The notes beneath the pieces are model-generated. The model saw only the letters and a program-made list of their open reading frames with translations, was not told where the DNA came from and did no database searches. A stretch of 61,810 bases of DNA from an uncultured Dorea sp. (GTDB taxonomy: Bacteria > Bacillota > Clostridia > Lachnospirales > Lachnospiraceae): NCBI GenBank assembly GCA_910589275.1, contig CAJUTH010000020.1, forward strand, positions 1 to 61,810, read 5' to 3'. A program made the translations under genes and the position numbers. Below are positions 17,361 through 26,043 of the stretch, in pieces; the stretch's first letter is position 1, and every line of letters starts with the position of its first letter.

Positions 17361-18098
17361 TTAATTTTTCATAGAACAGATGCGCAAGAATTTCCCTGCC
17401 TGTTCAAACTGGATGTTCAGATCCTGCTGAAAATGGGCGGTTAACGTATCGCCGGACCAGTCGTAGCCTGTGTGGTTCCATAAAAGAAAGCCTTCTGTAA
17501 AAATTTTGTGGTCAACGTGAAATTGCTGAATACACCTTGTTGTTATGGATAAGAATTTATGGACGTCCACAGGTGCAAACACACCGTCCGGAACGCCCGA
17601 AAAGGCAACGAAGGCAGCTCCGCCGGAATGAGGTGCCCTGTAATAACAATACTTTTCGGTAAGACCGCAGGCCGCAATCGACAAATTGTGGCCGTTGAAG
17701 CTATCGTCCAATGCAAATTCCGCGGTGGTCAGCGGCTCCAGTTTCCAATGTTCTCCCAGCTCTCTGGTGCGCCGGACTATCTGAAGGATTTTCTCAGGAA
17801 AACCGTTGATATTTTCCCAGCCCCAGAGTCATGTATTGCTTGAGGCCGATTCGCTTCCTATAAACTGGACTGGATATTTCTGGTCGCCGAAATAAATGAA
17901 GCCTTCTGCAAAATCCAGATTCCAGTCCTGCCCCTTTACCACCTGTTCGCTGCAGGCAGTCTGTACTGCCATCATTTTGCCCAAACAGGCAGAAAATACC
18001 TGAAACCAGTCTGAGGGGTCTATGGTAAGGCCTTCTAATGGAGTTTTTTCCGTGTTCTTTTGCTGTCCTATTTTTTTAAAACGGTGAATCAAATGCAT
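17361..18098 (-). pseudogene. DUF6882-like protein interrupted by an in-frame TGA
   Basis: The reading frame runs from an ATG at 18098 with a good AAGGAA site to 17361 with one interruption, a TGA at 17831-17829. Translation on either side is continuous and in the same frame: SESASSNT, stop, LWGWENINGFPEKILQ. My recollection of the DUF6882 family is that a tryptophan sits here, which would fit a TGG to TGA nonsense change. The upstream part (89 residues) and downstream part (about 155) together give a normal-length protein. Function is unknown. It is the last gene of the TetR-flavodoxin group. A sequencing error is possible. Confidence 0.7.
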
Positions 18099-18127
18099 GG
18101 CTGTCTTCCTTTCTTACGTTCCATTGG

Positions 18128-18655
18128 TCATTTTTGCAGATAATCTAAAAGTGGAGATAAATAGTTCCTATCTGTCCAATCGCAGCTTTGTCCTTTTGCG
18201 CTCATAAGAGTTTTCATCCACGGTTCCCATGTGCCGGGATCCTTTTTGGCAACAGATTTTTGCAGCATTTTGCACAATGTTCTATCCACTAATTTCATTT
18301 TGCTCTCATCCCATGCACCCCTCCCATAAAAAAGAGGAACATCTTTTAAAGCCCCCGTTAAATTGTGCGCCTTTATTTCTGCAAATGCATTTTCATCATA
18401 GGGAGAAGCCCCTACACACAATATCGCCACTTTTTTACTTTTTAACTTTTCCATGTTTTTTCTTAAAAACGATAATCCCGCGATTCCAGAAGCATATATT
18501 CCGCCGCAAAATATGACTGTTTCGTATAGCGTTACTTCATCTGCTGTCACTTTCGATCGTTCTGCACAATAAAAATTTGTCATATCTTGAAGCCATCCGG
18601 CATATTTTTTTGCAGCGCCATATTTAGACTGATAAACAATAATTCCTTTTTCCAT
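18128..18655 (-). CDS. Flavodoxin-domain protein
   Basis: The 175-residue protein starts MEKGIIVYQSKYGAAKKYAGWL, where the S/T-x-Y-G loop is the FMN phosphate-binding site of flavodoxin-like folds. It continues with VIFCGGIYASGIAGLSFLRKN and VAILCVGASPYDE. It resembles the HemG/flavodoxin_5 group of small redox proteins, but no specific reaction can be assigned. The ATG at 18655 has AAAGG about 10 bp upstream; a TTG at 18676 is less likely. It lies 29 bp upstream of the broken DUF6882 gene and downstream of the TetR regulator, probably in one transcript. Confidence 0.8.
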   Translation of the reverse strand: MEKGIIVYQSKYGAAKKYAGWLQDMTNFYCAERSKVTADEVTLYETVIFCGGIYASGIAGLSFLRKNMEKLKSKKVAILCVGASPYDENAFAEIKAHNLTGALKDVPLFYGRGAWDESKMKLVDRTLCKMLQKSVAKKDPGTWEPWMKTLMSAKGQSCDWTDRNYLSPLLDYLQK

Positions 18656-18704
18656 AATGAATGCCTTTCTTTGCAAGGGGGGTTCAGTGCCGCCTTATCT
18701 GTTT

Positions 18705-19280
18705 TCAGGTTCTGTGGGTTTCATTTTCCAATGCTTGCTTCAAAAATGCTTCATAGGCAATTTCTTGTTGTCTGTATATTTCATTCGCTGAGATTCCCGG
18801 CGTTGTCACAGAAAAAACAGTGCCAATGCCAATTGTATAAATAAGCATATTCAAATGCAACTCTTTTGCCTGTTTTACGCTGATATTTAATTCACTGGCA
18901 ATCATTTCGGCAATATGGGGATGGGCTTCCGATTGATACAAATCATTCAGAGAAGAAATCCCCTCTCGCTGGTGCAGGATAAAAATCTTAAATAAATGTG
19001 GTTCCTCTTGGGCTAATTGAATATATGTTTTCCCCGTACTACGGAACATGTTATCTTTGTTAATGTGAGAAGTTACATATTTTTGTATAAAACAATTAAC
19101 CTGCTCAACCACATCTTGCCGCAAACCATCCATATTTTTACAATAACTATAAATAGGCTGTACAGAACATCCTATTTTTTCGGCAATATTTTTTACCATA
19201 ATTTGTTCCATACCGCTGTTTCGTGCAATTTCAAAAGCAGCATTAACCACCATTTCTTTTGTAATTCTCTGCTTTGGCAT
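18705..19280 (-). CDS. TetR/AcrR family transcriptional regulator
   Basis: The 191-residue regulator has a TetR-type helix-turn-helix (about residues 8-55; MVVNAAFEIARNSG then IAEKIGCSVQPIYSYCKNMDGL) and an all-helical ligand-binding C-terminal domain. A perfect palindrome immediately after a consensus promoter upstream is a likely autoregulatory operator. The flavodoxin-domain gene begins 49 bp downstream on the same strand, suggesting joint control. A GGAGG ribosome site precedes the ATG. The ligand is unknown. Confidence 0.9.
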   Translation of the reverse strand: MPKQRITKEMVVNAAFEIARNSGMEQIMVKNIAEKIGCSVQPIYSYCKNMDGLRQDVVEQVNCFIQKYVTSHINKDNMFRSTGKTYIQLAQEEPHLFKIFILHQREGISSLNDLYQSEAHPHIAEMIASELNISVKQAKELHLNMLIYTIGIGTVFSVTTPGISANEIYRQQEIAYEAFLKQALENETHRT

Positions 19281-19300
19281 TAGGCGCCTCCTTATAATCT

Positions 19301-19356
19301 AGTTATATAAATGACTTATATAACTTGATTATATATAGGCCAATGGATTTTGTCAA
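19301..19356 (-). promoter_or_regulatory. Promoter and palindromic operator of the TetR operon
   Basis: On the minus strand, TTGACA (19356-19351), exactly 17 bp and TATAAT (19333-19328) form a perfect consensus promoter. Directly downstream, AGTTATATAA and TTATATAACT (19301-19310, 19316-19325) form a perfect 10-bp-arm palindrome around 5 bases, extending to 15-bp arms with one mismatch. A repressor bound there would cover the transcription start. Confidence 0.8.
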
Positions 19357-19410
19357 GCTATAAAAAAATGATGTAAGGTGGTTCTGGCGGGATGATTGCG
19401 CAGGAGCGTA

Positions 19411-20034
19411 TCAGGAGTGTCGGTAATAGAAGACGGCGAGCTGGGTGCGGTCTCTCAGATCCAGCTTATCCAGAATACTGCTTAGGTAATTGCGGACGGT
19501 TCCCTCGCTTAAGTGCAGCCTTCCTGCGATCTCCCGGTTGCTTAAGCCCTCGGCGATCAGGGTGATGATCTCGTATTCTCGCTCCCCGATCTCATAGTCC
19601 CCGTAGTTAAATTCGTGTTTCTGCTCTAAAAGGCCCGGAATCCGGGAGGTGATCTCATTTCCGAATACGGTCTGTCCGGTGTATACCGCTTTGATGGCGG
19701 GAATGATGCTTGCGTAATCCTGCTTTAGAAGATACCCTTTCACGCCGGATTTTAGGGCTTTGACAATGTATTCATCGTCGGAGAAGGTGGTGAGCAGGAG
19801 GACTTTTGCGTCCGGGTATTCGGCAAAAATAGTTTCGGAGGCGTCTAAGCCGTTCATATCCTTCATGCGGATATCCATGAGAAGCACGTCGGGCTTAAGC
19901 TCCCGGTATATGCGGAGGGCATCGCGGCCGTCGGAGCCGGTTCCGATTACGGTAACCGATTCGTCGGATTCCAGAATGGTTTTTAAAGCGGCGGCAACCA
20001 GGATATCGTCGTCAACGATAGCTATTGTTATCAT
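19411..20034 (-). CDS. NarL/LuxR-type response regulator
   Basis: The 207-residue protein has a receiver domain with the acidic pair Asp9-Asp10 and phospho-acceptor Asp54 in VLLMDIRMKDMNG. Its C-terminal LuxR-type helix-turn-helix (about 145-205) contains ITLIAEGLSNREIAGRLHLSEGTVRNYL. Its 5' end overlaps the 3' end of the histidine kinase gene by 23 bp, so the two are translated together. It probably controls the divergent ABC exporter at 21367-24580. Confidence 0.93.
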   Translation of the reverse strand: MITIAIVDDDILVAAALKTILESDESVTVIGTGSDGRDALRIYRELKPDVLLMDIRMKDMNGLDASETIFAEYPDAKVLLLTTFSDDEYIVKALKSGVKGYLLKQDYASIIPAIKAVYTGQTVFGNEITSRIPGLLEQKHEFNYGDYEIGEREYEIITLIAEGLSNREIAGRLHLSEGTVRNYLSSILDKLDLRDRTQLAVFYYRHS

Positions 20035-21106
20035 GTCGGTTCTCCTCCTTTTTGGGAATGGTTATAAAAATACGGAAGCCCTTTTCCTCCCGGATCTGTA
20101 TCATACCGTCAAGGGCTGCGATCCGGTCTTTCATATTCTGAAGCCCCAGTCCATTTTCCATCCGGGGGGCTTTTTTTGTGCCGTTGTCTTCTATAATAAG
20201 CTGATAGAGTGCCGGGTGTTCCCTGAGAGAAATGTGTACGCGCTCTGCATTGCTGTGGCGCATCACATTATTTAACGCTTCCTTTGTGACGGCAATCAGG
20301 CAGTATTTTATCGCTTTTGGGACCTCGTAGCCCATATCGTATTCCAGATATACGGGGCAGAAAGAAAATGCGCCGGTCAGGCTTTCTAACGCTTCTTTTA
20401 AATTGACCGATTCGTCGTGCAGGTCGTGGACGCTGCTTCGCACATTTGCCATGGCGGCGTTGAGCGTCTGCTCTAGCTGCTCTAAGGTGGGCGCAAGGGC
20501 GTCTTCCCTGTTGACGGTTCTGGCGGCGCCGGTGAGGAGGATGGAGCGGGTAAGCATGTGCCCGACGTTATCATGGATCTCTCTGGCGATTCGGTTCCGC
20601 TCCCGCAGGGTGGCCGTATAGATCTCATAATCCTGTTTCTCAAGCAGCGCCTGATTCTTTTCCTTCAGCAGGAGGTTGCGCTCTACACTGTCGTCTCTGG
20701 TTTTCTTAAATTCCCTCTCCAGCGCCTGATAGGAATGGGTGTGGAAGCCAAGCAGAAGGGACAGCGCCGTTCCGGTAATGGCAAAACAGAGGATTTCTAA
20801 AGGGCTCTCCCAGAACCGGAACAGGCATAGGAGCCCAAGGATAGCCAGATCTGTCCTATGGCCGTCCTCCAGAGCCCCATACAGGATGGCCGGGGCAAAC
20901 AGAGCCCCCTCCGGTATGAGAACTATCAGCAGCAGATAGAACAGGGAAAGGATTCGGCGGTATTTCCAAGAATACCCATAATAATGCAGGCAGGTATAGA
21001 TGGACGCAAAAAGAAAAGCAATCAAAAAGCCGGTATTTATTTTGGTAAAGAATACGCTGCCAAAGCAGTAGATCAGCAGGGCGCATCTGTCAAGAATCGG
21101 TTTCAT
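20012..21106 (-). CDS. Sensor histidine kinase (DesK/NarX-type, HisKA_3)
   Basis: The 364-residue kinase has several transmembrane helices over residues 1-120 with almost no extracytoplasmic loop. A coiled linker follows, then a HisKA_3 dimerization domain with phospho-acceptor His178 in RNRIAREIHDNVGHML. The C-terminal ATP-binding domain contains NNVMRHSNAERV and GLGLQNMKDRI. A sensor buried in the membrane fits detection of membrane damage or membrane-active compounds, which matches the ABC exporter next door. This role is inference. Confidence 0.92.
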   Translation of the reverse strand: MKPILDRCALLIYCFGSVFFTKINTGFLIAFLFASIYTCLHYYGYSWKYRRILSLFYLLLIVLIPEGALFAPAILYGALEDGHRTDLAILGLLCLFRFWESPLEILCFAITGTALSLLLGFHTHSYQALEREFKKTRDDSVERNLLLKEKNQALLEKQDYEIYTATLRERNRIAREIHDNVGHMLTRSILLTGAARTVNREDALAPTLEQLEQTLNAAMANVRSSVHDLHDESVNLKEALESLTGAFSFCPVYLEYDMGYEVPKAIKYCLIAVTKEALNNVMRHSNAERVHISLREHPALYQLIIEDNGTKKAPRMENGLGLQNMKDRIAALDGMIQIREEKGFRIFITIPKKEENRHDNNSYR

Positions 21107-21216
21107 AAAGCAGCTCCTTATTCCGCGGTTGATTCCATCATAACAGACTTTTCCCTAAAATTCTATATCCAGCGAACTTCTAATGCTTGTTAAGTATAGA
21201 TCAGCGGACGCGGAGG

Positions 21217-21241
21217 GCAAAGTCCTAGTCTGAATTGTTAC
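21217..21241. repeat. Diverged copy of the hslO-upstream repeat
   Basis: This 25-bp stretch matches bases 31-55 of the window at 22 of 25 positions. It lies between the histidine kinase gene and the divergent ABC transporter. The rest of the 1-166 element is not recognisable here. Confidence 0.6.
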
Positions 21242-21366
21242 CGAATATATGACATTTGTAATATGGATTCCTGACATCCCACACTGTTATCCTGCCAGCC
21301 GTGCAGTTATACTATTAAGAAAGGATATGATATGAAAGCTCATTGAAAAGGAGGAGGGAAGACCGC

Positions 21367-22296
21367 ATGGTTACGATTACAAATCTTGTGAAACGCTATG
21401 GCAGCCTGGTGGCGTTAGACCACCTGAACCTTGAGATAGAGGAAGGGGAGATCTACGGACTGCTTGGTCCAAACGGATCGGGAAAGACGACGGCGATCAA
21501 CTGTATGCTGGCGATCTTAAAATATGATAAGGGAAATATCCGGATTATGGGCCGGGAGATGAGCCCGGACTGCTATGAGGTAAAAAAGAATATCGGGGTA
21601 GTGATGCAGAACGTAGCTGTATTTGAACAGCTATCTGTCTGGGAAAATGTGGACTATTTCTGCGGACTGTATGTGAAGGATAAGAAACGCAGGCATGAGC
21701 TTGTGGAGGAAGCTATCCAGTTTGTGGGATTGGAGGATTACCGGAGAATGCGCCCGAAGAAACTGTCGGGAGGGCTTCTTAGGAGGCTGAACATCGCCTG
21801 CGGCATTGCCCATAAGCCGAAGCTGCTTATTATGGATGAGCCTACGGTGGCGGTGGATCCACAGAGCAGGAATAAGATATTGGAAGGGATTCTGGAGCTG
21901 AACCGGCAGGGGACGACGATTATCTATACCTCCCACTATATGGAGGAAGTGGAGCAGATCTGTACAAAGATCGCGATTATGGATCACGGCCGGGTGCTTG
22001 CCATAGGAACGAAGGAAGAATTAAAGAGCATGATCAAGACCGGGGAGACGATTACCATAGAAGCGGCGGCGCTGAGTGAAGAACAGCTTGCAGATTTAAG
22101 AGGATTTCCCCATGTATTTCAGCTTACCTATGAAGAACAGGTACTAAAGCTGCGTTTGAGCGGCGCGAAGCATAATCTGGTACGGATTCTTCATTATCTG
22201 GAGGAACAAAATGTTACCTTTGGCAGGGTATTTTCTGAACTTCCCACACTCAACGACGTTTTTCTGGAGATTACAGGGAAAGAACTGAGGGATTAG
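21367..22296 (+). CDS. ABC transporter ATP-binding protein
   Basis: The 309-residue ATPase has Walker A GLLGPNGSGKTT, signature KLSGGLLRRLNIA (a variant of LSGGQ), Walker B LLIMDEPTVAVD and the switch histidine in YTSHYMEEVE. A C-terminal extension of about 80 residues is typical of ABC-2 drug and polysaccharide exporters. The ATG at 21367 has an AAGGAGGAGGG site; the upstream TTG at 21343 overlaps that site and is unlikely. It forms an operon with two permeases and faces a two-component system. Confidence 0.93.
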   Translation: MVTITNLVKRYGSLVALDHLNLEIEEGEIYGLLGPNGSGKTTAINCMLAILKYDKGNIRIMGREMSPDCYEVKKNIGVVMQNVAVFEQLSVWENVDYFCGLYVKDKKRRHELVEEAIQFVGLEDYRRMRPKKLSGGLLRRLNIACGIAHKPKLLIMDEPTVAVDPQSRNKILEGILELNRQGTTIIYTSHYMEEVEQICTKIAIMDHGRVLAIGTKEELKSMIKTGETITIEAAALSEEQLADLRGFPHVFQLTYEEQVLKLRLSGAKHNLVRILHYLEEQNVTFGRVFSELPTLNDVFLEITGKELRD

Positions 22297-22305
22297 GAGG
22301 GAGGA

Positions 22306-23439
22306 ATGGGCATGCTGCATTTAATGAAATATCAGTTTTTGCATACGGTCAGGGAAAGGGCCAATATGTTCTGGGCGTTTGCATTTCCCATTATATTAGG
22401 CAGTTTATTCTATGTATCCTTTGGGAATGGGGATATGGGAGAGGATATGGAGGCGCTTCGGACAGCGGTGGTGGAAGAAACAGAAGATTCAGCCGGGAAG
22501 GAGAATTTCCTTGCCTTTCTGGAGGAACTGGATGGAGATGTGCTTGAGACGGAGCAGATGGAAGAAAAGGAAGCTCTTGCGAAGCTAAAGGCGGATGAGA
22601 TCGATGGGATTTTTTATGCCGGGAGGGAGCCGGAGCTTACCGTGGCGAAGTCGGAGATGGAACAGAATATTTTAAAAGCGCTGCTGGACACTTACCAGAG
22701 GAATGCGGAAGTGATGCAGACGGCAGGTGAAAAGCATCCTGAGGCGATGGGCGCGGCGGCGGATGCATTGAGGGAGTGGGAAAGGACAACGAAGGAGGTC
22801 AGCGTAGGAGGGCGTACGCTGGATCCGGGTATTTCCTATTTCTTTGCGCTGATTGCCTACGCTGCTTTGTCGGGGATTTACCTCGGGATCCAGTCATGCT
22901 GCGACAGCCAGCCGAATCTGTCGGCGTTAGGCGCAAGGCGGTGTATTACGCCGACCCATAAGCTGAAGCTGATACTCTGCAGCTTTGTGGTGTTATTTTT
23001 TATCCAATTTATCAATGTAATGGTACTGACGGGAGTGGTGCGGTTCTTGTTCCACATGGATCTGGGAGGAAATGTGGCCGGAATCATTCTGATTAATCTT
23101 CTGGGAAGCATGATCGGCGTATCTGTGGGGATACTGCTCGGAAGCATCAGCCATCTGCAAATGGGGATGAAAATAGGGTTCGGCGTGTTCTTTACACTGT
23201 TTACCGCATTTTTAGCGGGCCTGATGTTTGGAAATATGAAGAATCTGATCGAGCAGCGCTGTCCGATTATTAACCGGATCAATCCGGCGGCGGTGCTCAG
23301 CGACAGCTATTACTGTATGGCGGTATACAATGATACGTCCAGGATGACAAGGAATCTGCTGATTTTGGCTGTTATGTGTGCGGTGTGCGTGGGGGCGTCG
23401 TTTTTTGTGATAAGGAGGGAGCGGTATGACAGTATTTAA
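22306..23439 (+). CDS. ABC-2 family transporter permease
   Basis: The 377-residue membrane protein has one N-terminal helix (about 18-37), a large extracytoplasmic acidic region (about 40-190), and five to six C-terminal helices, the standard ABC-2 export permease plan. It overlaps the next permease by 14 bp, which suggests that the two form a heterodimer with the upstream ATPase. The transported substrate is unknown. The alternative start at 22312 would shorten it by two residues. Confidence 0.88.
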   Translation: MGMLHLMKYQFLHTVRERANMFWAFAFPIILGSLFYVSFGNGDMGEDMEALRTAVVEETEDSAGKENFLAFLEELDGDVLETEQMEEKEALAKLKADEIDGIFYAGREPELTVAKSEMEQNILKALLDTYQRNAEVMQTAGEKHPEAMGAAADALREWERTTKEVSVGGRTLDPGISYFFALIAYAALSGIYLGIQSCCDSQPNLSALGARRCITPTHKLKLILCSFVVLFFIQFINVMVLTGVVRFLFHMDLGGNVAGIILINLLGSMIGVSVGILLGSISHLQMGMKIGFGVFFTLFTAFLAGLMFGNMKNLIEQRCPIINRINPAAVLSDSYYCMAVYNDTSRMTRNLLILAVMCAVCVGASFFVIRRERYDSI

Positions 23440-24580
23440 AGGATTCCTGATGCTGATAAAAAGGAATCTGGCCATGTTTTTCCTTTATTTTGTACTCTTT
23501 ATAATCAGCTGTCTCATGGTACAGGCGTCAATGAAAGAAAAGGGTATGGATCAGTTTCAGGAAACGAGCCTGCCGATCGCGGTGATAGACCGGGACGGCG
23601 GCAGCCTGGCGAAAAGCCTTAGGGATTATCTGGGGGAAAAACACCAGCTTGTGGAGATCAGGGATGATAAAAAGGTGATACAGGAGAATTTGTTTTACCG
23701 GAATATTTATTATGTGGCGACGATTCCCGAAGGGTTTGAGCGGAAATATCTTGAAGAAGGGCAGAAGCTTCAGACCACAAAGGTTCCGGGAACGGTCAGC
23801 GCGTACTTTATCGACCAGCAGATCGATACCTTTTTAAATGATGTGCGGATATTAACTCAGGCAGGATTTTCTGTGGAAGAAGCGGCGTCTGAGGCGCTTC
23901 GGATCGGGAAAATGGATACGGAGGTATCCATCATTGATAAGAGTGGTCATGGGGGAGAGATGGCGCCCCATGCGAATATGTTCCAGTTCCTGCCTTATCT
24001 GTTTTTAGGGACGCTGTGCTACATTATCGGTTTCGTAATGATTGCCTACCGGAAAAAGGATGTGAGGCGGAGGATTCTCTGCTCCAGTGTATCGCTGAAA
24101 ATGCAGAATGTGGGGCTTGTGGCTGGATTTCTGGTGGTAGGGTTTGGCTGCTGGCTTTTCTGTATGCTGATTCCGGTACTGGTATACAGGAAAGATTTTC
24201 TTATGGATGGCAACCTTCCTTATTATTTGTTAAATTCTTTTACTATGATGCTGGTAGCTCTGGCTCTTTCTTTCATTGTAGGGATACTGGTGGAAAATGA
24301 GAATGTGGTCAATGGAGTGGCGAATGTCATTTCTCTGGGGATGTGCTTTACCTGCGGCGTGTTTGTGTCCATGAGCGTACTGTCGGAGGGTGTCCGGAAA
24401 GCGGCGCATTTCCTTCCGGTGTACTGGTATGAGACGGTAAACGGGATTATTGGGAATAACGCGGAACTTACCACGGCCCAGAGCGCGGCGGTGTGGAAGG
24501 GGCTGGGGATACAGGTGCTGTTTGCGGCTGTGTTCTTAAGCGCCGGGCTGGCGGCAAGTAAATATAAGCGGCAGGAGTAA
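23426..24580 (+). CDS. ABC-2 family transporter permease
   Basis: The 384-residue protein shares the layout of the preceding permease: an N-terminal helix (about 12-32), an external domain with VIDRDGGSLAKSLRDYL, and C-terminal helices from about residue 185. The VIDRDGGSLAKSL-like segment is common in YhgE/ABC-2 exporters of Gram-positive bacteria. It is the last gene of the ABC operon. Confidence 0.88.
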   Translation: MTVFKGFLMLIKRNLAMFFLYFVLFIISCLMVQASMKEKGMDQFQETSLPIAVIDRDGGSLAKSLRDYLGEKHQLVEIRDDKKVIQENLFYRNIYYVATIPEGFERKYLEEGQKLQTTKVPGTVSAYFIDQQIDTFLNDVRILTQAGFSVEEAASEALRIGKMDTEVSIIDKSGHGGEMAPHANMFQFLPYLFLGTLCYIIGFVMIAYRKKDVRRRILCSSVSLKMQNVGLVAGFLVVGFGCWLFCMLIPVLVYRKDFLMDGNLPYYLLNSFTMMLVALALSFIVGILVENENVVNGVANVISLGMCFTCGVFVSMSVLSEGVRKAAHFLPVYWYETVNGIIGNNAELTTAQSAAVWKGLGIQVLFAAVFLSAGLAASKYKRQE

Positions 24581-24585
24581 AGAAC

Positions 24586-24614
24586 TTGCAATTGAGATTC
24601 CGGTGTACTATAGT
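24586..24614 (+). promoter_or_regulatory. Candidate promoter of the ocd-ridA-mrp group
   Basis: TTGCAA (24586-24591), a 17-bp spacer and TATAGT (24609-24614) begin 6 bp after the ABC permease stop and end 53 bp before the next start. Confidence 0.6.
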
Positions 24615-24667
24615 AATAGGTGAAAAGAGCAGGTTATAAGCCGGATTATGACAGAGGAGAGCAGGTT

Positions 24668-25618
24668 ATGATTATTTTAAGCAAAGAAGAGATTGAAGCG
24701 TTGGTTGACCCTAACGAGATGATGGACACCATTGAGGAGGCATACCGGATTTTTGGGGAAAATGAATTCTTTATGCCGGAGCGGCCGGTAGTAGAGCACG
24801 AGAATAAAACGCTGATGTATATGCCATGCTATACGAAAGAGGTGATCGGAACGAAGATCTTAAGCATTTTCCCAGAGAATGCAAAGCTCGGCCTGCCCTC
24901 CATTGACGGCGTGGTGCTCTTAAACGACCAGAAGACGGGAGCCCCTATTGCGGTGCTGGATGGGCAGTCGGTTACCGCATGGCGGACGGGAGCGGTAGGC
25001 GGCGTGGGGATCCGCCATCTGTCCAGAAAGGACTGCCATACGGTGGGAATCGTGGGAGCCGGGGTGCAGGGATTTCACTTGGCGGTTTACGCCTGCGCGG
25101 CCAGAGATATCCGGACGGTATATGTATTCAACCACAGCGATAGGGATTTGACAAATTATTTGGAAAGACTAAAGAAAGCTATTGCAGACCCGAAGGTAGA
25201 AGTAGTACAATGTAAGACGGTAGAAGAGCTGGTTAGAAAGAGTGAGATTATCTGTACGGCCACGCCTTCTTCTAAACCGGTGCTACCGAATGATAAGGAG
25301 CTTCTTAAGGGCAGGTGCATCATTGCCGTCGGCTCCTATACGCCTGAGATGAGAGAGATTCCCGATGCTATATGGGATCTTGCAGATAAGGTATTTATTG
25401 AGCTCCCCTATGCATGTGAAGAGAGCGGGGATCTGAGCCAGCCGCTTGCGGAGGGAAGGCTTACCATGGACAGAACGGTTCTTATGGATGAGTTTTTAAA
25501 GTCTGATGCAGATGAAGAAGAGATTGCCAGAGGCACAACATATTTTAAATCAGTAGGGATGGCGCTGTTTGACATATGCGCAGCAAAGAAATTATTGGAA
25601 AAAGCAAAGGAGAGATGA
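24668..25618 (+). CDS. Ornithine cyclodeaminase / mu-crystallin family protein
   Basis: The 316-residue protein has the family plan: an N-terminal substrate domain and a Rossmann NAD(P)-binding domain with GIVGAGVQGFHLAVY. The segment GQSVTAWRTGAVGGVGIRHLSRKD is strongly conserved in the family. Members include ornithine cyclodeaminase, alanine dehydrogenase and imine or ketimine reductases, so the substrate stays open. The start was chosen at an ATG with a GGAGA site 8-10 bp upstream; the frame is open to 24620. Its TGA overlaps an ATG of ridA, so they are coupled. RidA clears reactive enamines and imines, which fits an imine-forming partner. Confidence 0.88.
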   Translation: MIILSKEEIEALVDPNEMMDTIEEAYRIFGENEFFMPERPVVEHENKTLMYMPCYTKEVIGTKILSIFPENAKLGLPSIDGVVLLNDQKTGAPIAVLDGQSVTAWRTGAVGGVGIRHLSRKDCHTVGIVGAGVQGFHLAVYACAARDIRTVYVFNHSDRDLTNYLERLKKAIADPKVEVVQCKTVEELVRKSEIICTATPSSKPVLPNDKELLKGRCIIAVGSYTPEMREIPDAIWDLADKVFIELPYACEESGDLSQPLAEGRLTMDRTVLMDEFLKSDADEEEIARGTTYFKSVGMALFDICAAKKLLEKAKER

Positions 25619-25620
25619 AG

Positions 25621-25995
25621 ATGAAGGTAGTAGCGACAGAGAAAGCACCAAAAGCATTAGGGCCCTATTCACAGGGGTATGTGCATGGCGGAATCCTGTA
25701 TTCTGCAGGTCAGATTGCTATCAATCCGGAAGTAGACGCAGTTACAGCGGTTACCATTGAAGAACAGACCGAACAGGTATGTAAGAATCTTGGGGAGGTT
25801 CTTAAGGAGGCCGGCACGGATTTCGGACATGTGCTGAAAACTACCTGTTTTTTGGCCGATATGGCTGATTTCGCGGTTTTTAATGAGGTGTATGCAAAGT
25901 ATTTTACTTCCAAACCGGCGAGAAGCTGTGTGGCAGTGAAGACGCTTCCTAAGGGAGTGCTCTGTGAGGTTGAATTGATTGCAGCGGTAGAATAG
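25621..25995 (+). CDS. ridA: RidA family reactive intermediate/imine deaminase
   Basis: The 124-residue protein is a full-length YjgF/YER057c/UK114 member. It carries ALGPYSQGYVHGGILYSAGQI, the conserved FAVFNEVYAKYF and the substrate-binding arginine in PARSCVAVKTLPKG. RidA hydrolyses enamine/imine products of PLP enzymes to keto acids. Two ATGs are close. The one at 25621 has AAGGAGAG at the best distance, while the one at 25615 overlaps the upstream stop. Pairing with the cyclodeaminase-like gene is the main functional clue. Confidence 0.93.
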   Translation: MKVVATEKAPKALGPYSQGYVHGGILYSAGQIAINPEVDAVTAVTIEEQTEQVCKNLGEVLKEAGTDFGHVLKTTCFLADMADFAVFNEVYAKYFTSKPARSCVAVKTLPKGVLCEVELIAAVE

Positions 25996-26043
25996 AAGAA
26001 ATACCATATTAGGAAATACAAACATGTCAGGAGGAAATTGAAG

